Counted from the stretch's first letter, positions 1 through 9,967 are shown. The stretch: DNA of 64,000 nt from Novisyntrophococcus fermenticellae (GCF_018866245.1 NZ_CP076458.1:186001-250000), one strand, 5' to 3'. The notes: generated by a model from the letters alone, not told the origin. Made by a program: numbers and translations.

Positions 1-130
1 GAATCATCTTACCCTGAGAGGTGGACAGATGCGTCAGATATTCATTGATGATGCGGGGAGATTTGGTAAGAGCCTTGTGTATCTCGGTCTTTACAAGTGT
101 GAAGGCTTCTTCGTATGTTAATTTCTCCAT
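1..130 (-). CDS. Polyprenyl synthetase family protein, N-terminal part (cut by window edge)
   Basis: The first 43 codons are visible; the rest lies beyond the window. The peptide starts MEKLTYEEAF and ends in GKMI, which fits the GK-x-(L/I)-RP entry into the first helices of trans-isoprenyl diphosphate synthases, but the catalytic DDxxD motifs are not in view. The ATG at 130 follows an AGGTGA ribosome site. It lies 19 bases downstream of the NADH dehydrogenase gene on the same strand, so the two are probably co-transcribed. A prenyl diphosphate synthase next to this type of NDH-2 is the arrangement of the (demethyl)menaquinone branch of flavin-based extracellular electron transfer loci such as that of Listeria (DmkB). 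Family call is tentative because only the N-terminus is seen. Confidence 0.5.
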   Translation of the reverse strand, partial: MEKLTYEEAFTLVKTEIHKALTKSPRIINEYLTHLSTSQGKMI

Positions 131-149
131 GTTATCACCTATAACTTTT

Positions 150-2165
150 TTAGTCATGATACAGATACCACTTCCGGATCAGGGGCAGCTTTTTCCACCA
201 TTTTTTCAGAACAGGCATCACATAGTAATCAAGACCCAGTGTTCTTCCGGCACCGATTAATACTGCAATTCCTGCAAAAACCATCCAGAAGGTACCCAGA
301 TATAAGCCTGTGGTGCATACAAACATAAACTGTAAAACGAGGGATACCGCTGCCGCCGGTGAGGTAAAGAGTCCGCCCATCAGTGCGAGCCCGATTAAGA
401 TTTCTGCGATTACAATCAGAATCTGCATAAACATCTGCACACCGTTATTAGGCAGAATCACCTTATCTACAAACCAGTTTATAAGAGGAACATCCAGCTT
501 AAATGCAAAATCACTTAAGGTTGAAGCAGCAAGGTCAGCCCCGCTGACAAATATCATCTTGAAAAGCCCCAGGATGTTCCAGTTAAAAATCACGTGTCCG
601 ACGGAGGCGGCGGCATCGGCGGCACCGGTTGCCGAACTGACAACATCTGCTGCGGAACTACTTGCAGCAGCGGTCGTTGCTGAGCTTATCGAGTCGGTGA
701 CCGCTTTCCCGGCACCGGAGTTCAAAATACTGTTATACCAGGAGACTGCACCGCCGAAAAAGGCCTGTAGTTTTGGTTCGTTCAACCAGCCCTCTACAAT
801 CTTCATGATTCCTTCAAACAACCATACGGCGCCCAGCCAGAATCGCAGAGGAACAAGAAGAAAACTGGGCGTTCTGTTGGAAAAATGTCCGCCTACAAAG
901 CTTCTGCAGTTGCGGATGGTAAAAAATTCATGTTTGACATAGCTAAATATTTTATTCCAGCCCAATACCTGGATGAAATAAATAATATTAATAAAGTGTT
1001 TTGCAAACATAGCCAGGAAGGACGGTAAACGGAAGAAATGTCCCGGGAGACCCACATGAGCGACTCCGTAACGGCCTCCGATACAGACCATGACACCGTG
1101 GAAGGCCGGTTTGTATTCCTCCGGTTCACCTTTCCCCGTCAATGCACAGACAATATTGTGAGCGGCAGTTCCGGCACTTTGCTCACAGTTTTCGACCATC
1201 TGGGGAACGGATACTTCCTGCCCGTCCGGAACATAATACATGTTATCGCCGATTACATATACGGATTCATCTTTTGTAGAACGAAGATAGTTATCCACCG
1301 GGATACGTCCGCCTCTTTGCTTTTCCAAAGCATCAGCGGCAGCAGCAGCCACATTGCTGCTCTGGATTCCAGCTCCCCAGATTACAGTTCCCATGGTTCT
1401 GGTTTCATTCTTTCCGTCACAGGCTAACTCAATCGTATCTTCCGTAATACGGGCTACAGATGTACCCATACGAAGTTCAACCCCCATCTTCTGCAGCCTT
1501 TTTGCAACCTTTGCAGACAGCTTTTCCGGAAGATTCGGAATTGGCCTGCTTAAGGCATCCACATTTATAAGGGTCACTTCATCTCTGTTTACTTCATATT
1601 TTTCACAGAGAATCGGTACATATTCCGCAAGTTCTCCGATCATCTCAACGCCGGTAAAGCCTGCGCCTATTACGTAAAAGGTAAGCATTTTTCTGCGTTT
1701 TCCGGTGTCTTTTTCTGCGGAAGCCTTCCGGAATGTATTTAAAATATGATCTTTTAATACAATAGCGTCTTCATAGGACCAAAGTTTGTAAGTATACTCC
1801 TCCGCCCCAGGAATTCCGTAAAAAGTTGGTCTGGAGCCGGAAGCCAGCACCAGATAATCATATGCGTAAGAGGCGGCTTCGCCCTTTACTGTCTTTGCCT
1901 CAAAATCTACTTCGGTTACTGTATCCAGCTTCACAGCGACATCCCTGCCGGCAAATACTTTCTTTAAGCTGATTTTAATGCTGTCTTCATCCACCCTGCC
2001 GGCAGCAACCTCATGCAGCTCTGTAAGCATAGTATGGAAAGGGTTTTTGTCAATGATGGTAATCTCAACATCACCTTGTCTTTTTTGTTTTTTGATTTTT
2101 TTGGCGATTTTTTTTGCCGTAAGAATTCCGGCATAACCCGCTCCGATAATTACAATTTTCTTCAT
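150..2165 (-). CDS. Type II NADH dehydrogenase (Ndh2) with extra C-terminal DoxX-like membrane domain
   Basis: 671 residues, far longer than the ~400 of ordinary NDH-2. Residues 1-410 are the flavoprotein part: FAD site GAGYAG at 8-13, NAD site GAGFTG at 167-172, and the second FAD motif VIGD at 304-307. It should pass electrons from NADH to a quinone at the inner membrane face without pumping protons. Residues about 435-650 form an added membrane domain with several hydrophobic helices resembling DoxX. Within it, residues about 486-521 are an Ala/Ser/Thr-rich low-complexity stretch, probably an external loop. A similarly extended Ndh2 is known from the Listeria extracellular electron transfer locus. 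The ribosome site GGAGGAG precedes the ATG. The prenyl synthetase gene follows directly. Confidence 0.85.
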   Translation of the reverse strand: MKKIVIIGAGYAGILTAKKIAKKIKKQKRQGDVEITIIDKNPFHTMLTELHEVAAGRVDEDSIKISLKKVFAGRDVAVKLDTVTEVDFEAKTVKGEAASYAYDYLVLASGSRPTFYGIPGAEEYTYKLWSYEDAIVLKDHILNTFRKASAEKDTGKRRKMLTFYVIGAGFTGVEMIGELAEYVPILCEKYEVNRDEVTLINVDALSRPIPNLPEKLSAKVAKRLQKMGVELRMGTSVARITEDTIELACDGKNETRTMGTVIWGAGIQSSNVAAAAADALEKQRGGRIPVDNYLRSTKDESVYVIGDNMYYVPDGQEVSVPQMVENCEQSAGTAAHNIVCALTGKGEPEEYKPAFHGVMVCIGGRYGVAHVGLPGHFFRLPSFLAMFAKHFINIIYFIQVLGWNKIFSYVKHEFFTIRNCRSFVGGHFSNRTPSFLLVPLRFWLGAVWLFEGIMKIVEGWLNEPKLQAFFGGAVSWYNSILNSGAGKAVTDSISSATTAAASSSAADVVSSATGAADAAASVGHVIFNWNILGLFKMIFVSGADLAASTLSDFAFKLDVPLINWFVDKVILPNNGVQMFMQILIVIAEILIGLALMGGLFTSPAAAVSLVLQFMFVCTTGLYLGTFWMVFAGIAVLIGAGRTLGLDYYVMPVLKKWWKKLPLIRKWYLYHD

Positions 2166-2257
2166 ACACGCTCCTCCACGGTCTTGTTTAATTTAGAATG
2201 CCCCTTTTTTTCAGAAAAAATGTGGCATGAGAGTTTGTTAATTATTTAACGACAGGG

Positions 2258-2286
2258 TTGCAAAAAGTCTACGTTTCCAGTATAAT
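2258..2286 (+). promoter_or_regulatory. Sigma-A type promoter toward the HxlR gene
   Basis: TTGCAA at 2258-2263, a 17-base spacer, and a perfect TATAAT at 2281-2286. It points toward the HxlR-addB-addA genes and would leave a leader of about 160 bases that carries the dyad at 2344-2364. Confidence 0.55.
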
Positions 2287-2343
2287 AAATGAATATATTC
2301 AAGTACATATTTGTTTATAATAAAGGATAACTCTATTAGCTGC

Positions 2344-2364
2344 AAGTAGGTACTTTAAAGTGCC
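2344..2364. promoter_or_regulatory. Overlapping palindromes, candidate HxlR operator
   Basis: AAGTA-GG-TACTT (2344-2355) is a perfect palindrome and overlaps a second one centred on ACTTTAAAGT (2352-2361, flanked by GG/CC). Paired TACT/AGTA half sites are typical of HxlR/YodB-family operators. It lies between the divergent ndh and HxlR genes, so it may serve autoregulation. The assignment is inferred from symmetry and position. Confidence 0.45.
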
Positions 2365-2453
2365 CAGGTATCTTTTAGTATCCCTGGATTTTGTTAAGAA
2401 ATCGGATAACATGCCCATGCGGCTGCTTGAACTGAAAATGAAAGGTGTATGTT

Positions 2454-2849
2454 ATGGAAACAAGCATGGATAAACATGAAAACTGTTTTTTTAAAGAAAC
2501 ATGTCTTAAGGAGGAGCTCTGTCCCATGGTACTGGTACATAAACTGCTCTCCGGAAAGCGGAAACTTACGATTTTATGGCTTCTAAGCAATAGAGTTATG
2601 CGTTATAATGAAATCTTAAAATGTATACCTGATATTAAAAAAAAGATGCTTACCACGCAATTGAGAAGTCTGGAAGAAGACCATCTGATTACACGGAGAA
2701 TCTATCCTACAGTTCCCGCAAAGGTGGAATACGAGATAACGGAAATCGGAAAACAGACGGTACCCATTATGGAGATGATGCATCATTTTGGTATTTCTTA
2801 TATAAATACCTTCCATGATGAGATGACGCTTCGAAAACGTGCAGAATAA
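2454..2849 (+). CDS. HxlR-family winged-helix transcriptional regulator
   Basis: 131 residues from ATG 2454, which has AAAGGTG six bases upstream; a GTG at 2445 would overlap that site and is less likely. The winged-helix core runs from about residue 25 to 105: a GKRKLTILWLL helix, then the recognition region around MLTTQLRSLEEDHL and a wing at YPTVPAKVEYEIT. The N-terminus holds three Cys (ENCFFKETCLKEELCPM), the last at the position of the redox-sensing Cys of YodB/HypR-type members, so thiol or quinone sensing is plausible. It is divergent from the NADH dehydrogenase and sits 24 bases before addB. It could control ndh, itself, or both; which is not shown by sequence. Confidence 0.85.
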   Translation: METSMDKHENCFFKETCLKEELCPMVLVHKLLSGKRKLTILWLLSNRVMRYNEILKCIPDIKKKMLTTQLRSLEEDHLITRRIYPTVPAKVEYEITEIGKQTVPIMEMMHHFGISYINTFHDEMTLRKRAE

Positions 2850-2873
2850 CTGAAGAAACAGACGGAGGCCAGG

Positions 2874-5800
2874 ATGTCATTACAATTGATTCTCGGAAGC
2901 AGTGGGGTGGGGAAATCTCATTACAGCTTTACGCATATAATAGAGGAGTCCCGGAAACATCCGGAAAAAAAGTATCTGGTAATCGTACCGGAGCAGTTTA
3001 CGATGCAAACCCAGAAAGAGCTGGTATCGCTGCATCCTGATAAAGCTATATTGAACATCGATGTCTTAAGTTTTCACCGCCTGGCCTACCGGGTGTTGGA
3101 GGAAGTAGGGGGAGCGCCGCATCCTGTACTGGAAGAGGCCGGAAAGACTTATGTTTTACAGCGGGTGGCTCAGGAACAGCAGAAAAACCTGAAGATCCTG
3201 GGTGCAAATCTGAAGCGGATGGGCTCCATATCTCAGATGAAGTCTCTGGTTTCCGAGCTGATGCAGTACCAGGTAGATGTAAGCGGTCTGGAACAATGGG
3301 CAGAGGAGGCAAAATCCAAGCCCTTACTGGCCGGCAAGCTTTCAGACGTCTCTGTAATCTATAAAGGATTTATGGAATTTATAGAGGGGCGTTACATCTC
3401 CGGAGAAGAGATTCTGGATGTGCTTTGCAGGCGGATGGGGGAGTCCAGGCTTGTGCGTGGAAGTATGGTGCTTTTGGATGGATTTACCGGGTTTACCCCG
3501 GTACAGAATCAGGTTGTGGGAGAATTGCTGCAGCTGTGTGAACGTGTGATGGTGACAGGTACCATCGATAAGGAAGAGGATGCATTTCACTATGAAGGCC
3601 CCCACAGACTATTTTCCATGACAAAGAAGATGATACAAAAGCTGACACATATCTGCCGGGAGAAGCGGGTCTCGATAGAAGAAACGGTTTATCTGGATCA
3701 TAATGAAAACAGCCGGTTTGCACATGCGCCTGCTCTTAAAGCACTTGAGGCCAATATTTTCAGGTACAACGGCAGACAATATAAGGAAAAGCAGGATGAA
3801 ATCACCATAAGTGTGATGGAGAATCCAAAAACAGAGCTGGAGGAGGTGGCACGCCAAATCCATAAAACTGTCCGGGAACAGGGCTTCCGTTACAAGGATT
3901 TTGCGGTTGTAACCGGAGCGCTTGAGACCTATGGATACTATGCGGAAGAAGTATTTCAGAAGCTCGATATTCCCTGCTTCGTGGATGAAAAGCATTCTGT
4001 ATTGATGAATACTCTGGTGGAATTCATGCGTGCAGCAGTGGATTTAGTCGTTCAGAATTTCAGCTACGAGAGTGTATTCCGATACTTAAGATGTGGTATG
4101 AGCGGCTTGTCTGTGCAGGAGACAGATGAGATGGAGAACTATGTAATTGCCCTTGGAATCAGGGGAATCCGGAGGTATGAGGAGTCTTGGGTTCGGGTTT
4201 ACCGGGGGATGGATACGTCCTCGCTTGTGTCTGTCGAAGCCCTCAGAAAACGCATGATGGAGGAGATTGGTTCATTTGCCCGTGCGTTCAGGAAAAAAAA
4301 TCTCACAGTTGAAGAACGGACAAGAGCGCTTTATCAGCTGATTTGGGATTGCCGGATTCAGGAAAAAGTGAAAGCACAGGAAGCGGCGTTTCAGAGAACT
4401 GGTAATACGGCAATGGAAAGGGAATACAGTCAGATTTTCGGCATCATGATGAATCTTCTGGATAAGCTGGTAGAGGTGCTGGGGCAGGAAAAGGTCAGTA
4501 TGGTTCATTACCAGGAAATTCTGGAGGCAGGACTTCTGGAGGCAAAGGTAGGGCTGATTCCCCCCACCGCCGATCAGGTGATGATTGGTGATATGGAACG
4601 TACCAGATTAAAAGATGTGAAAATCCTGTTTTTCGTGGGCATTAATGAGGGCGTGATTCCAAAGCCTGTTTCCAGGAGCGGAATTTTATCAGAGACAGAC
4701 CGGGAATACTTGTATTCGAAAGATGTGGAACTGGCACCTACCAGCCGGGAAGAGATGTATATGCAGAGATTTTATCTCTACTTGAATCTGACGAAGCCAT
4801 CCAAAAAGCTTTGCCTGTCCTACTGCAAATCGAGCGGTAAGGGAGAGGCTCTGCTTCCGGCATATCTGATCGGGATGATTCTGAAACAATATCCACAGAT
4901 AGAAGTCCGGGATGTCCGCAAAGCATGTGATCTGGAACGGATGGAGACACAAAGGGACGCCGTGATGCCCTGGATCGAGGGATTGAGACAATGGAAAGAA
5001 GGGGGAGAATCTTCGGTCTGGAAAGAGCTCTATACCTGGTATTGTAAAAATGACAGGTACAAAAACCAGATGAAGGAGCTGGTGGAGGCCGCCTTTTACG
5101 AGAATCCTGTGGAAGCGGTAAGCAGAGCAGTAGCCAAAGCCATGTATGGCAATGTACTGGTGAATTCAGCTACACGTCTGGAACAATTTGCGGCCTGTGC
5201 ATTTTCACATTTCATCAAGTATGGACTGGAACTTTCAGAACGTGCTACTTATGAGTTCAATGCAGCGGATATGGGAAGTATCATGCATGAAGCACTGGAA
5301 CGGTTTTCCAAAAAGCTGAACGAAAGAGGACTCCGCTTAAAAGAGCTGACGGAGGATCTCCGGGGAGCACTCATTGATGAAAGTGTAGAGGAACTGGTAC
5401 ATAGTTACGGAAATACCATTCTTGACAGCAGTCACAGGAATCAGTACATGATTACCCGTGTGAAGCGTATGCTTCGAAGAACCGTATGGGCTTTGCAGGC
5501 TCAGGTTGAGAAAGGGATGTTTGAACCGCAGGGGTTTGAAGTTTCCTTTGCGACGGAAGATGATCTTTCAGCCACGAACATTCATATTTCCGCTGATGAA
5601 CAGATGAAGCTTAAAGGGCGGATTGACCGCATGGATATCTGTGAAACAGAGGATAAGGTTTATGTGAAAATCATAGATTATAAATCGGGAAACACCTCTC
5701 TTAACCTGATAGAACTGTACTATGGGCTGCAGATTCAGTTGGTGGTATATATGAATGCTGCCCTTGAACTGGAGCAGTTAAAGCATCCCGAAAAGGAAGT

Positions 5801-6284
5801 GGAACCTGCAGGAATTTACTATTATAAAATCGGGGATCCGCTTGTTGCGGCAGCAGACGGAGACAGTGAAGAAGTAATCATCCGGAAAATCCTGCAAAGT
5901 CTGAAGCTGGATGGGCTTTCCAGAGCAGAGGATGAAGTGATACAGCTTCAGGATCAGACACTGGGTGCCGGAAGCAGTTCTGCGGTAATTCCCGTGGGTT
6001 ATAATAAGAACGGAAGTCTGAGCCGCTACTCACATGTAGCCGACGGACAGGAATTTTCGGTTATCAGCCGTTTTACGAATCAGAAGATTCAGGAGATAGG
6101 AAGGGAGATTCTGGAAGGCTATGTACAGGCATCCCCCTATAGGCTGGAGAATAAGGATGCATGTACCTATTGTCCCTATCATGGAATCTGTGGCTTTGAT
6201 GAAAGAATTGATGGTTTTACTCATCGAAATCTGAGAAAAGAGAAGCAGGAAGAGATACTGAAGAAAATGAGAGAGGAACTATAA
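2874..6284 (+). CDS. addB: ATP-dependent helicase/nuclease subunit B (AddB)
   Basis: 1136 residues, the usual AddB length. AddB pairs with AddA in the RecBCD-equivalent enzyme that resects double-strand breaks and stops at Chi. A Walker A GSSGVGKS is at residues 8-15. The C-terminal nuclease domain shows GRIDRMD and IDYKSG. The Fe-S staple Cys residues are present: one near residue 775 (AACAFSHF) and three near 1097-1106 (CTYCPYHGIC), spaced as in Bacillus AddB. The ATG follows GGAGG by seven bases. The addA start is two bases after the addB stop, so translation is likely coupled. Confidence 0.97.
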   Translation: MSLQLILGSSGVGKSHYSFTHIIEESRKHPEKKYLVIVPEQFTMQTQKELVSLHPDKAILNIDVLSFHRLAYRVLEEVGGAPHPVLEEAGKTYVLQRVAQEQQKNLKILGANLKRMGSISQMKSLVSELMQYQVDVSGLEQWAEEAKSKPLLAGKLSDVSVIYKGFMEFIEGRYISGEEILDVLCRRMGESRLVRGSMVLLDGFTGFTPVQNQVVGELLQLCERVMVTGTIDKEEDAFHYEGPHRLFSMTKKMIQKLTHICREKRVSIEETVYLDHNENSRFAHAPALKALEANIFRYNGRQYKEKQDEITISVMENPKTELEEVARQIHKTVREQGFRYKDFAVVTGALETYGYYAEEVFQKLDIPCFVDEKHSVLMNTLVEFMRAAVDLVVQNFSYESVFRYLRCGMSGLSVQETDEMENYVIALGIRGIRRYEESWVRVYRGMDTSSLVSVEALRKRMMEEIGSFARAFRKKNLTVEERTRALYQLIWDCRIQEKVKAQEAAFQRTGNTAMEREYSQIFGIMMNLLDKLVEVLGQEKVSMVHYQEILEAGLLEAKVGLIPPTADQVMIGDMERTRLKDVKILFFVGINEGVIPKPVSRSGILSETDREYLYSKDVELAPTSREEMYMQRFYLYLNLTKPSKKLCLSYCKSSGKGEALLPAYLIGMILKQYPQIEVRDVRKACDLERMETQRDAVMPWIEGLRQWKEGGESSVWKELYTWYCKNDRYKNQMKELVEAAFYENPVEAVSRAVAKAMYGNVLVNSATRLEQFAACAFSHFIKYGLELSERATYEFNAADMGSIMHEALERFSKKLNERGLRLKELTEDLRGALIDESVEELVHSYGNTILDSSHRNQYMITRVKRMLRRTVWALQAQVEKGMFEPQGFEVSFATEDDLSATNIHISADEQMKLKGRIDRMDICETEDKVYVKIIDYKSGNTSLNLIELYYGLQIQLVVYMNAALELEQLKHPEKEVEPAGIYYYKIGDPLVAAADGDSEEVIIRKILQSLKLDGLSRAEDEVIQLQDQTLGAGSSSAVIPVGYNKNGSLSRYSHVADGQEFSVISRFTNQKIQEIGREILEGYVQASPYRLENKDACTYCPYHGICGFDERIDGFTHRNLRKEKQEEILKKMREEL

Positions 6285-6286
6285 GT

Positions 6287-9200
6287 ATGGCTGTATCCTG
6301 GACAGAAGAACAACAGAAGGTAATCGATTTACGAAACCGGAATATACTGGTCAGTGCAGCGGCCGGTTCCGGTAAGACAGCAGTGCTTGTGGAAAGAATT
6401 CTTTCCATGGTGACGGACGAGGACAATCCCATCGATATTGATTCTTTGCTGGTTGTGACATTTACCAGGGCGGCAGCAGCAGAGATGAAGGAGCGCATTC
6501 GAAATGCACTGGAAGCAGAGCTTTTAGAACACCCGGAGAATGAACACCTGCAAAGGCAGAGTGCTTTGATACATAATGCCCAGATTACAACAATTCACGG
6601 GTTTTGCACCTATGTGATTCAAAACTATTTCCATATGATTGATTTGGATCCGGTCTACCGGATTGCGGATGAGGGAGAGCTGAAGCTTTTAAAAAATGAA
6701 GTGCTGCAGGAGCTTTTAGAGGAGGCTTATGAAAAATCAGAAGAGGAGTTCTTAAATTTTGTAGAGTGGTATGCCCCCGGAAAGAGTGACAGCGGTATTG
6801 AAAAATTAATCTTAAAGCTCTATGACTTTGCCGTCAGTTATCCTTTTCCGGAGGAGTGGCTGAACGGATGTCTGGAAATCTACGAAGCGGACAGCAGGGA
6901 AAAGATAGAGGCCGCCGGATGGATGCAAGAGCTGTCTGAAGAGATGCACACACAGCTTGCCAATGCGCTTGAAATCACAAGACAGAATCTGAAAAATGCA
7001 GAAAAAGCAGACGGTCCATACATGTATATTCCTATGCTGCAGGCGGATGAAGAGCTTATACAAAGCCTTATAGAACTGAATACCTATGATGCTCTCTGCG
7101 CAGGATTCAAGAACATCCAATTCCAGACACTGTCCAGAAAAAGGGATGATTCGATAGATGAGAACCAAAAGAAACAAGTAAAAGGATTAAGAGATGATGT
7201 GAAAGCCATATTGGGTGAAATCCGTGAGAAATACTGTCCTAAAACTATAGAAGAGATTCAAAGGGAGCTTTTCATCTGCAGAGGGCCGGTTCGTGTTTTA
7301 ATACACCTGACGGAACGCTTTATGGATATTTTTGCGCAAAAGAAGCGTAAAAAGAATCTGATGGATTTCTCGGATCTGGAGCATTTTGCGCTGAAAATCC
7401 TGGTAGAAAAAGAAGGCGGTACCTATATCCGAACCGAAGCGGCCAAAGAACTGGCTGATCGCTTTTCAGAGGTTATGATTGATGAATATCAGGACAGTAA
7501 CTATATTCAGGAATTTTTGCTGGAAGCTGTGTCCAAAGTGAAAGACGGCACTTATAACCGTTTTATGGTCGGGGATGTCAAGCAGAGTATCTATGGTTTC
7601 CGCCTTGCACGCCCGGAGCTTTTTCTGGAAAAGCAGCAGCGTTATACACTGGAGGAGGGTCTTGAACAGAGAATTGATTTACACAAAAATTTTCGAAGCA
7701 GAGCGAATGTACTGGACACCATCAATGATATCTTTGGACAGATTATGGCGCAGGAGCTTGGGGGAATTGAATATGATGAGCAGGAGGCTCTTTATGTCGG
7801 GGCAGATTACCCGGAAGGGGGAAATCCTGCATTTGGGGATACCGAGGTCCTTCTTATTGACAGTAAATCTCCTGAATTAGAGGACAGTAAGACAAGGCAG
7901 CTGATGATTGAAACCGAAGCGCTTACAGTGGCTCAGAAAATACGCTCGATGATTGGCTGCGAAATGGTGTGGGATAAGACTTTGAAATCTTACCGCCCTA
8001 TGGAATATAGAGACTGTGTGATACTTCTGCGTACCGTAAGTGAGTGGGCGGATATCTTTTCCCGGGTTTTGCAAAGTCAGGGGATACCGGCATATACCTC
8101 CTCCAGGACGGGGTATTTTTCTGCTTTGGAGGTCGTGACGGTCCTTAATTACTTGAGAATCTGCGATAATCCCAGGCAGGAGATACCATTTGCTGCTGTA
8201 CTCCATTCTCCCATAGGAAAATGTTCGGCAGAAGAACTGGCGGCTGTAAAGAGTACCTATCCTGAATTGAAGATATATGAAGCCTGTACCCGCTATGCAA
8301 AGGAGGGGGGCAAAGAGACAATTCGGATAAAGCTGAAGGGATTCTTAGACGGACTGCATGACATCAGACAGAGAACCCCCTATACACCCATCCACCAGTT
8401 AATTGTGGAGATCCTGGATAAGACGGGATATGGAACCTATGCCGCAGCGATGCCGGCGGGACAGCAAAGAGAGGCAAATCTTCATATGCTGGTGGAAAAG
8501 GCAGTTGATTTTGAAGCTGGCAGCTATCGCGGTTTGTTTAATTTCGTTCGCTATATCGAGGAAATTCAGAAATATGAGGTGGATTTTGGGGAAGTCAACA
8601 TACATGGTGAGACGGCGGATACGGTTCGAATTATGAGCATCCATAAGAGTAAAGGCCTGGAGTTCCCGGTGGTCTTTGTGTCAGGCATGGGAAAAAAGTT
8701 CAATTTTATGGATGCAAATGGAGCCGTTGTACTTCATTCCCAACTGGGAATCGCCTCCGATGTGATTGATACGAAAAGACGGACGAAGGACAGCTCACTC
8801 ATAAAGCAGGTAATCAGGCAGCGGATGGTAAAAGAGACTCTGGGAGAAGAGCTTCGCAATCTCTATGTGGCACTGACAAGGGCAAAGGAAAAGCTCATCT
8901 TAAGTGGATCGGGAGATTTGAAGAAATGGATCGAGAGCTGTACGCATCTTATGTATGATGAACGGAGGCACCTCTATTATGGACGGCTTACGGGAGCAAG
9001 ATGCTATATGGACTGGGTGATTCCCGCACTCGCAGGGCATCCTGCATTTGCCCCTGTGCATGAGATGTTCGGACAAAAGTTTTTAAGGCAGGGGCCTTTA
9101 TCTGGAAGCCCGACAGGACTTCAAGTGCATGTCGCAGCACCGGCGTCTCTGGTAGAACATGAGATGATTGCCCGGATGGACCGGGTGGTAAAAAAGCAGG

Positions 9201-9967
9201 AGCTGTTGGACTGGGATATTCAAACACCCGGGGAACCCCGGATACAGAAATTGCTGGAAGACAGGTTTTCCTATGTATATCCCTATGAGAAACTGGCATC
9301 CATACCGGTTAAGATGACCGTATCCGAATTGAAAAAGGCCGGAGAGGAGGAACCCGGTGAAGAACTTTATCCCACCCCGGATATTGTTCCGCTGATTCCG
9401 AAATTCGTGCAGAACGAAGTGTCTGCTCTGGAGGGTGCGGCCAGAGGAACCGTATATCACAAGGTATTCGAAGAACTGGATTACAGTCGGCTGATCATAC
9501 ATATAGACGAACCCCTTCCGGAGTTAAACCACCAGCTGGAGGAGATGATTTCTCAGGGAAAACTAAAAGAAGAAGATAAAATCTGCCTGGACACAGAGGA
9601 CCTGGTTCGATTCCTTCATAGCGGTCTGGGCAGGCGGATGTGCCGTGCAGGAGCGGATGGAAAACTGTTTCGGGAACAGCCATTTGTCATGGGAATTCCG
9701 GCAAAAGAAGCTTATGAAGACTGGCCGGAACAGGAGATGGTTCTGGTGCAGGGCATTATCGATGCTTACTTCGAGGAAGAGGACCAGCTTGTGATTGTGG
9801 ACTATAAAACCGATAAGGTGCCGGATAAAACGGGGCAGTCTCTGGTGGAAAAGTATGGAAAGCAGCTGCTGTATTATAAAAGAGCGCTGCAGCAGATCAC
9901 AGGAAAGACCGTGAAAGAGATGGTAATCTACTCCATTACATTGGGGAGAGAAGTTTTTCTTTCCTGA
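6287..9967 (+). CDS. addA: ATP-dependent helicase/nuclease subunit A (AddA)
   Basis: 1226 residues, full length. It is a UvrD-family superfamily 1 helicase with Walker A AAAGSGKTAVLVERI near residue 25, helicase motif II DEYQDSN near 400, the GDVKQSIYGFRLARPELF region, motifs V/VI (SIHKSKGLEFPVVF and LYVALTRAKEKL) and a C-terminal RecB-like nuclease (GIIDAYFEEEDQLVIVDYKTD region, near 1150-1170). It supplies 3'-5' unwinding and nuclease activity in the AddAB complex in the cytoplasm. It follows addB with almost no gap. No signs of damage. Confidence 0.97.
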   Translation: MAVSWTEEQQKVIDLRNRNILVSAAAGSGKTAVLVERILSMVTDEDNPIDIDSLLVVTFTRAAAAEMKERIRNALEAELLEHPENEHLQRQSALIHNAQITTIHGFCTYVIQNYFHMIDLDPVYRIADEGELKLLKNEVLQELLEEAYEKSEEEFLNFVEWYAPGKSDSGIEKLILKLYDFAVSYPFPEEWLNGCLEIYEADSREKIEAAGWMQELSEEMHTQLANALEITRQNLKNAEKADGPYMYIPMLQADEELIQSLIELNTYDALCAGFKNIQFQTLSRKRDDSIDENQKKQVKGLRDDVKAILGEIREKYCPKTIEEIQRELFICRGPVRVLIHLTERFMDIFAQKKRKKNLMDFSDLEHFALKILVEKEGGTYIRTEAAKELADRFSEVMIDEYQDSNYIQEFLLEAVSKVKDGTYNRFMVGDVKQSIYGFRLARPELFLEKQQRYTLEEGLEQRIDLHKNFRSRANVLDTINDIFGQIMAQELGGIEYDEQEALYVGADYPEGGNPAFGDTEVLLIDSKSPELEDSKTRQLMIETEALTVAQKIRSMIGCEMVWDKTLKSYRPMEYRDCVILLRTVSEWADIFSRVLQSQGIPAYTSSRTGYFSALEVVTVLNYLRICDNPRQEIPFAAVLHSPIGKCSAEELAAVKSTYPELKIYEACTRYAKEGGKETIRIKLKGFLDGLHDIRQRTPYTPIHQLIVEILDKTGYGTYAAAMPAGQQREANLHMLVEKAVDFEAGSYRGLFNFVRYIEEIQKYEVDFGEVNIHGETADTVRIMSIHKSKGLEFPVVFVSGMGKKFNFMDANGAVVLHSQLGIASDVIDTKRRTKDSSLIKQVIRQRMVKETLGEELRNLYVALTRAKEKLILSGSGDLKKWIESCTHLMYDERRHLYYGRLTGARCYMDWVIPALAGHPAFAPVHEMFGQKFLRQGPLSGSPTGLQVHVAAPASLVEHEMIARMDRVVKKQELLDWDIQTPGEPRIQKLLEDRFSYVYPYEKLASIPVKMTVSELKKAGEEEPGEELYPTPDIVPLIPKFVQNEVSALEGAARGTVYHKVFEELDYSRLIIHIDEPLPELNHQLEEMISQGKLKEEDKICLDTEDLVRFLHSGLGRRMCRAGADGKLFREQPFVMGIPAKEAYEDWPEQEMVLVQGIIDAYFEEEDQLVIVDYKTDKVPDKTGQSLVEKYGKQLLYYKRALQQITGKTVKEMVIYSITLGREVFLS

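Noticed and set aside
310..942. 210-codon open frame antisense to the NADH dehydrogenase gene
   Set aside because: Lies wholly inside a strongly supported gene, is rich in Ala/Thr from the complement of its low-complexity part, and has no ribosome site.
2365..2390. CCAGG...CCTGG inverted pair before the HxlR gene as a terminator or riboswitch
   Set aside because: Only five pairs with no T run; too weak to call.
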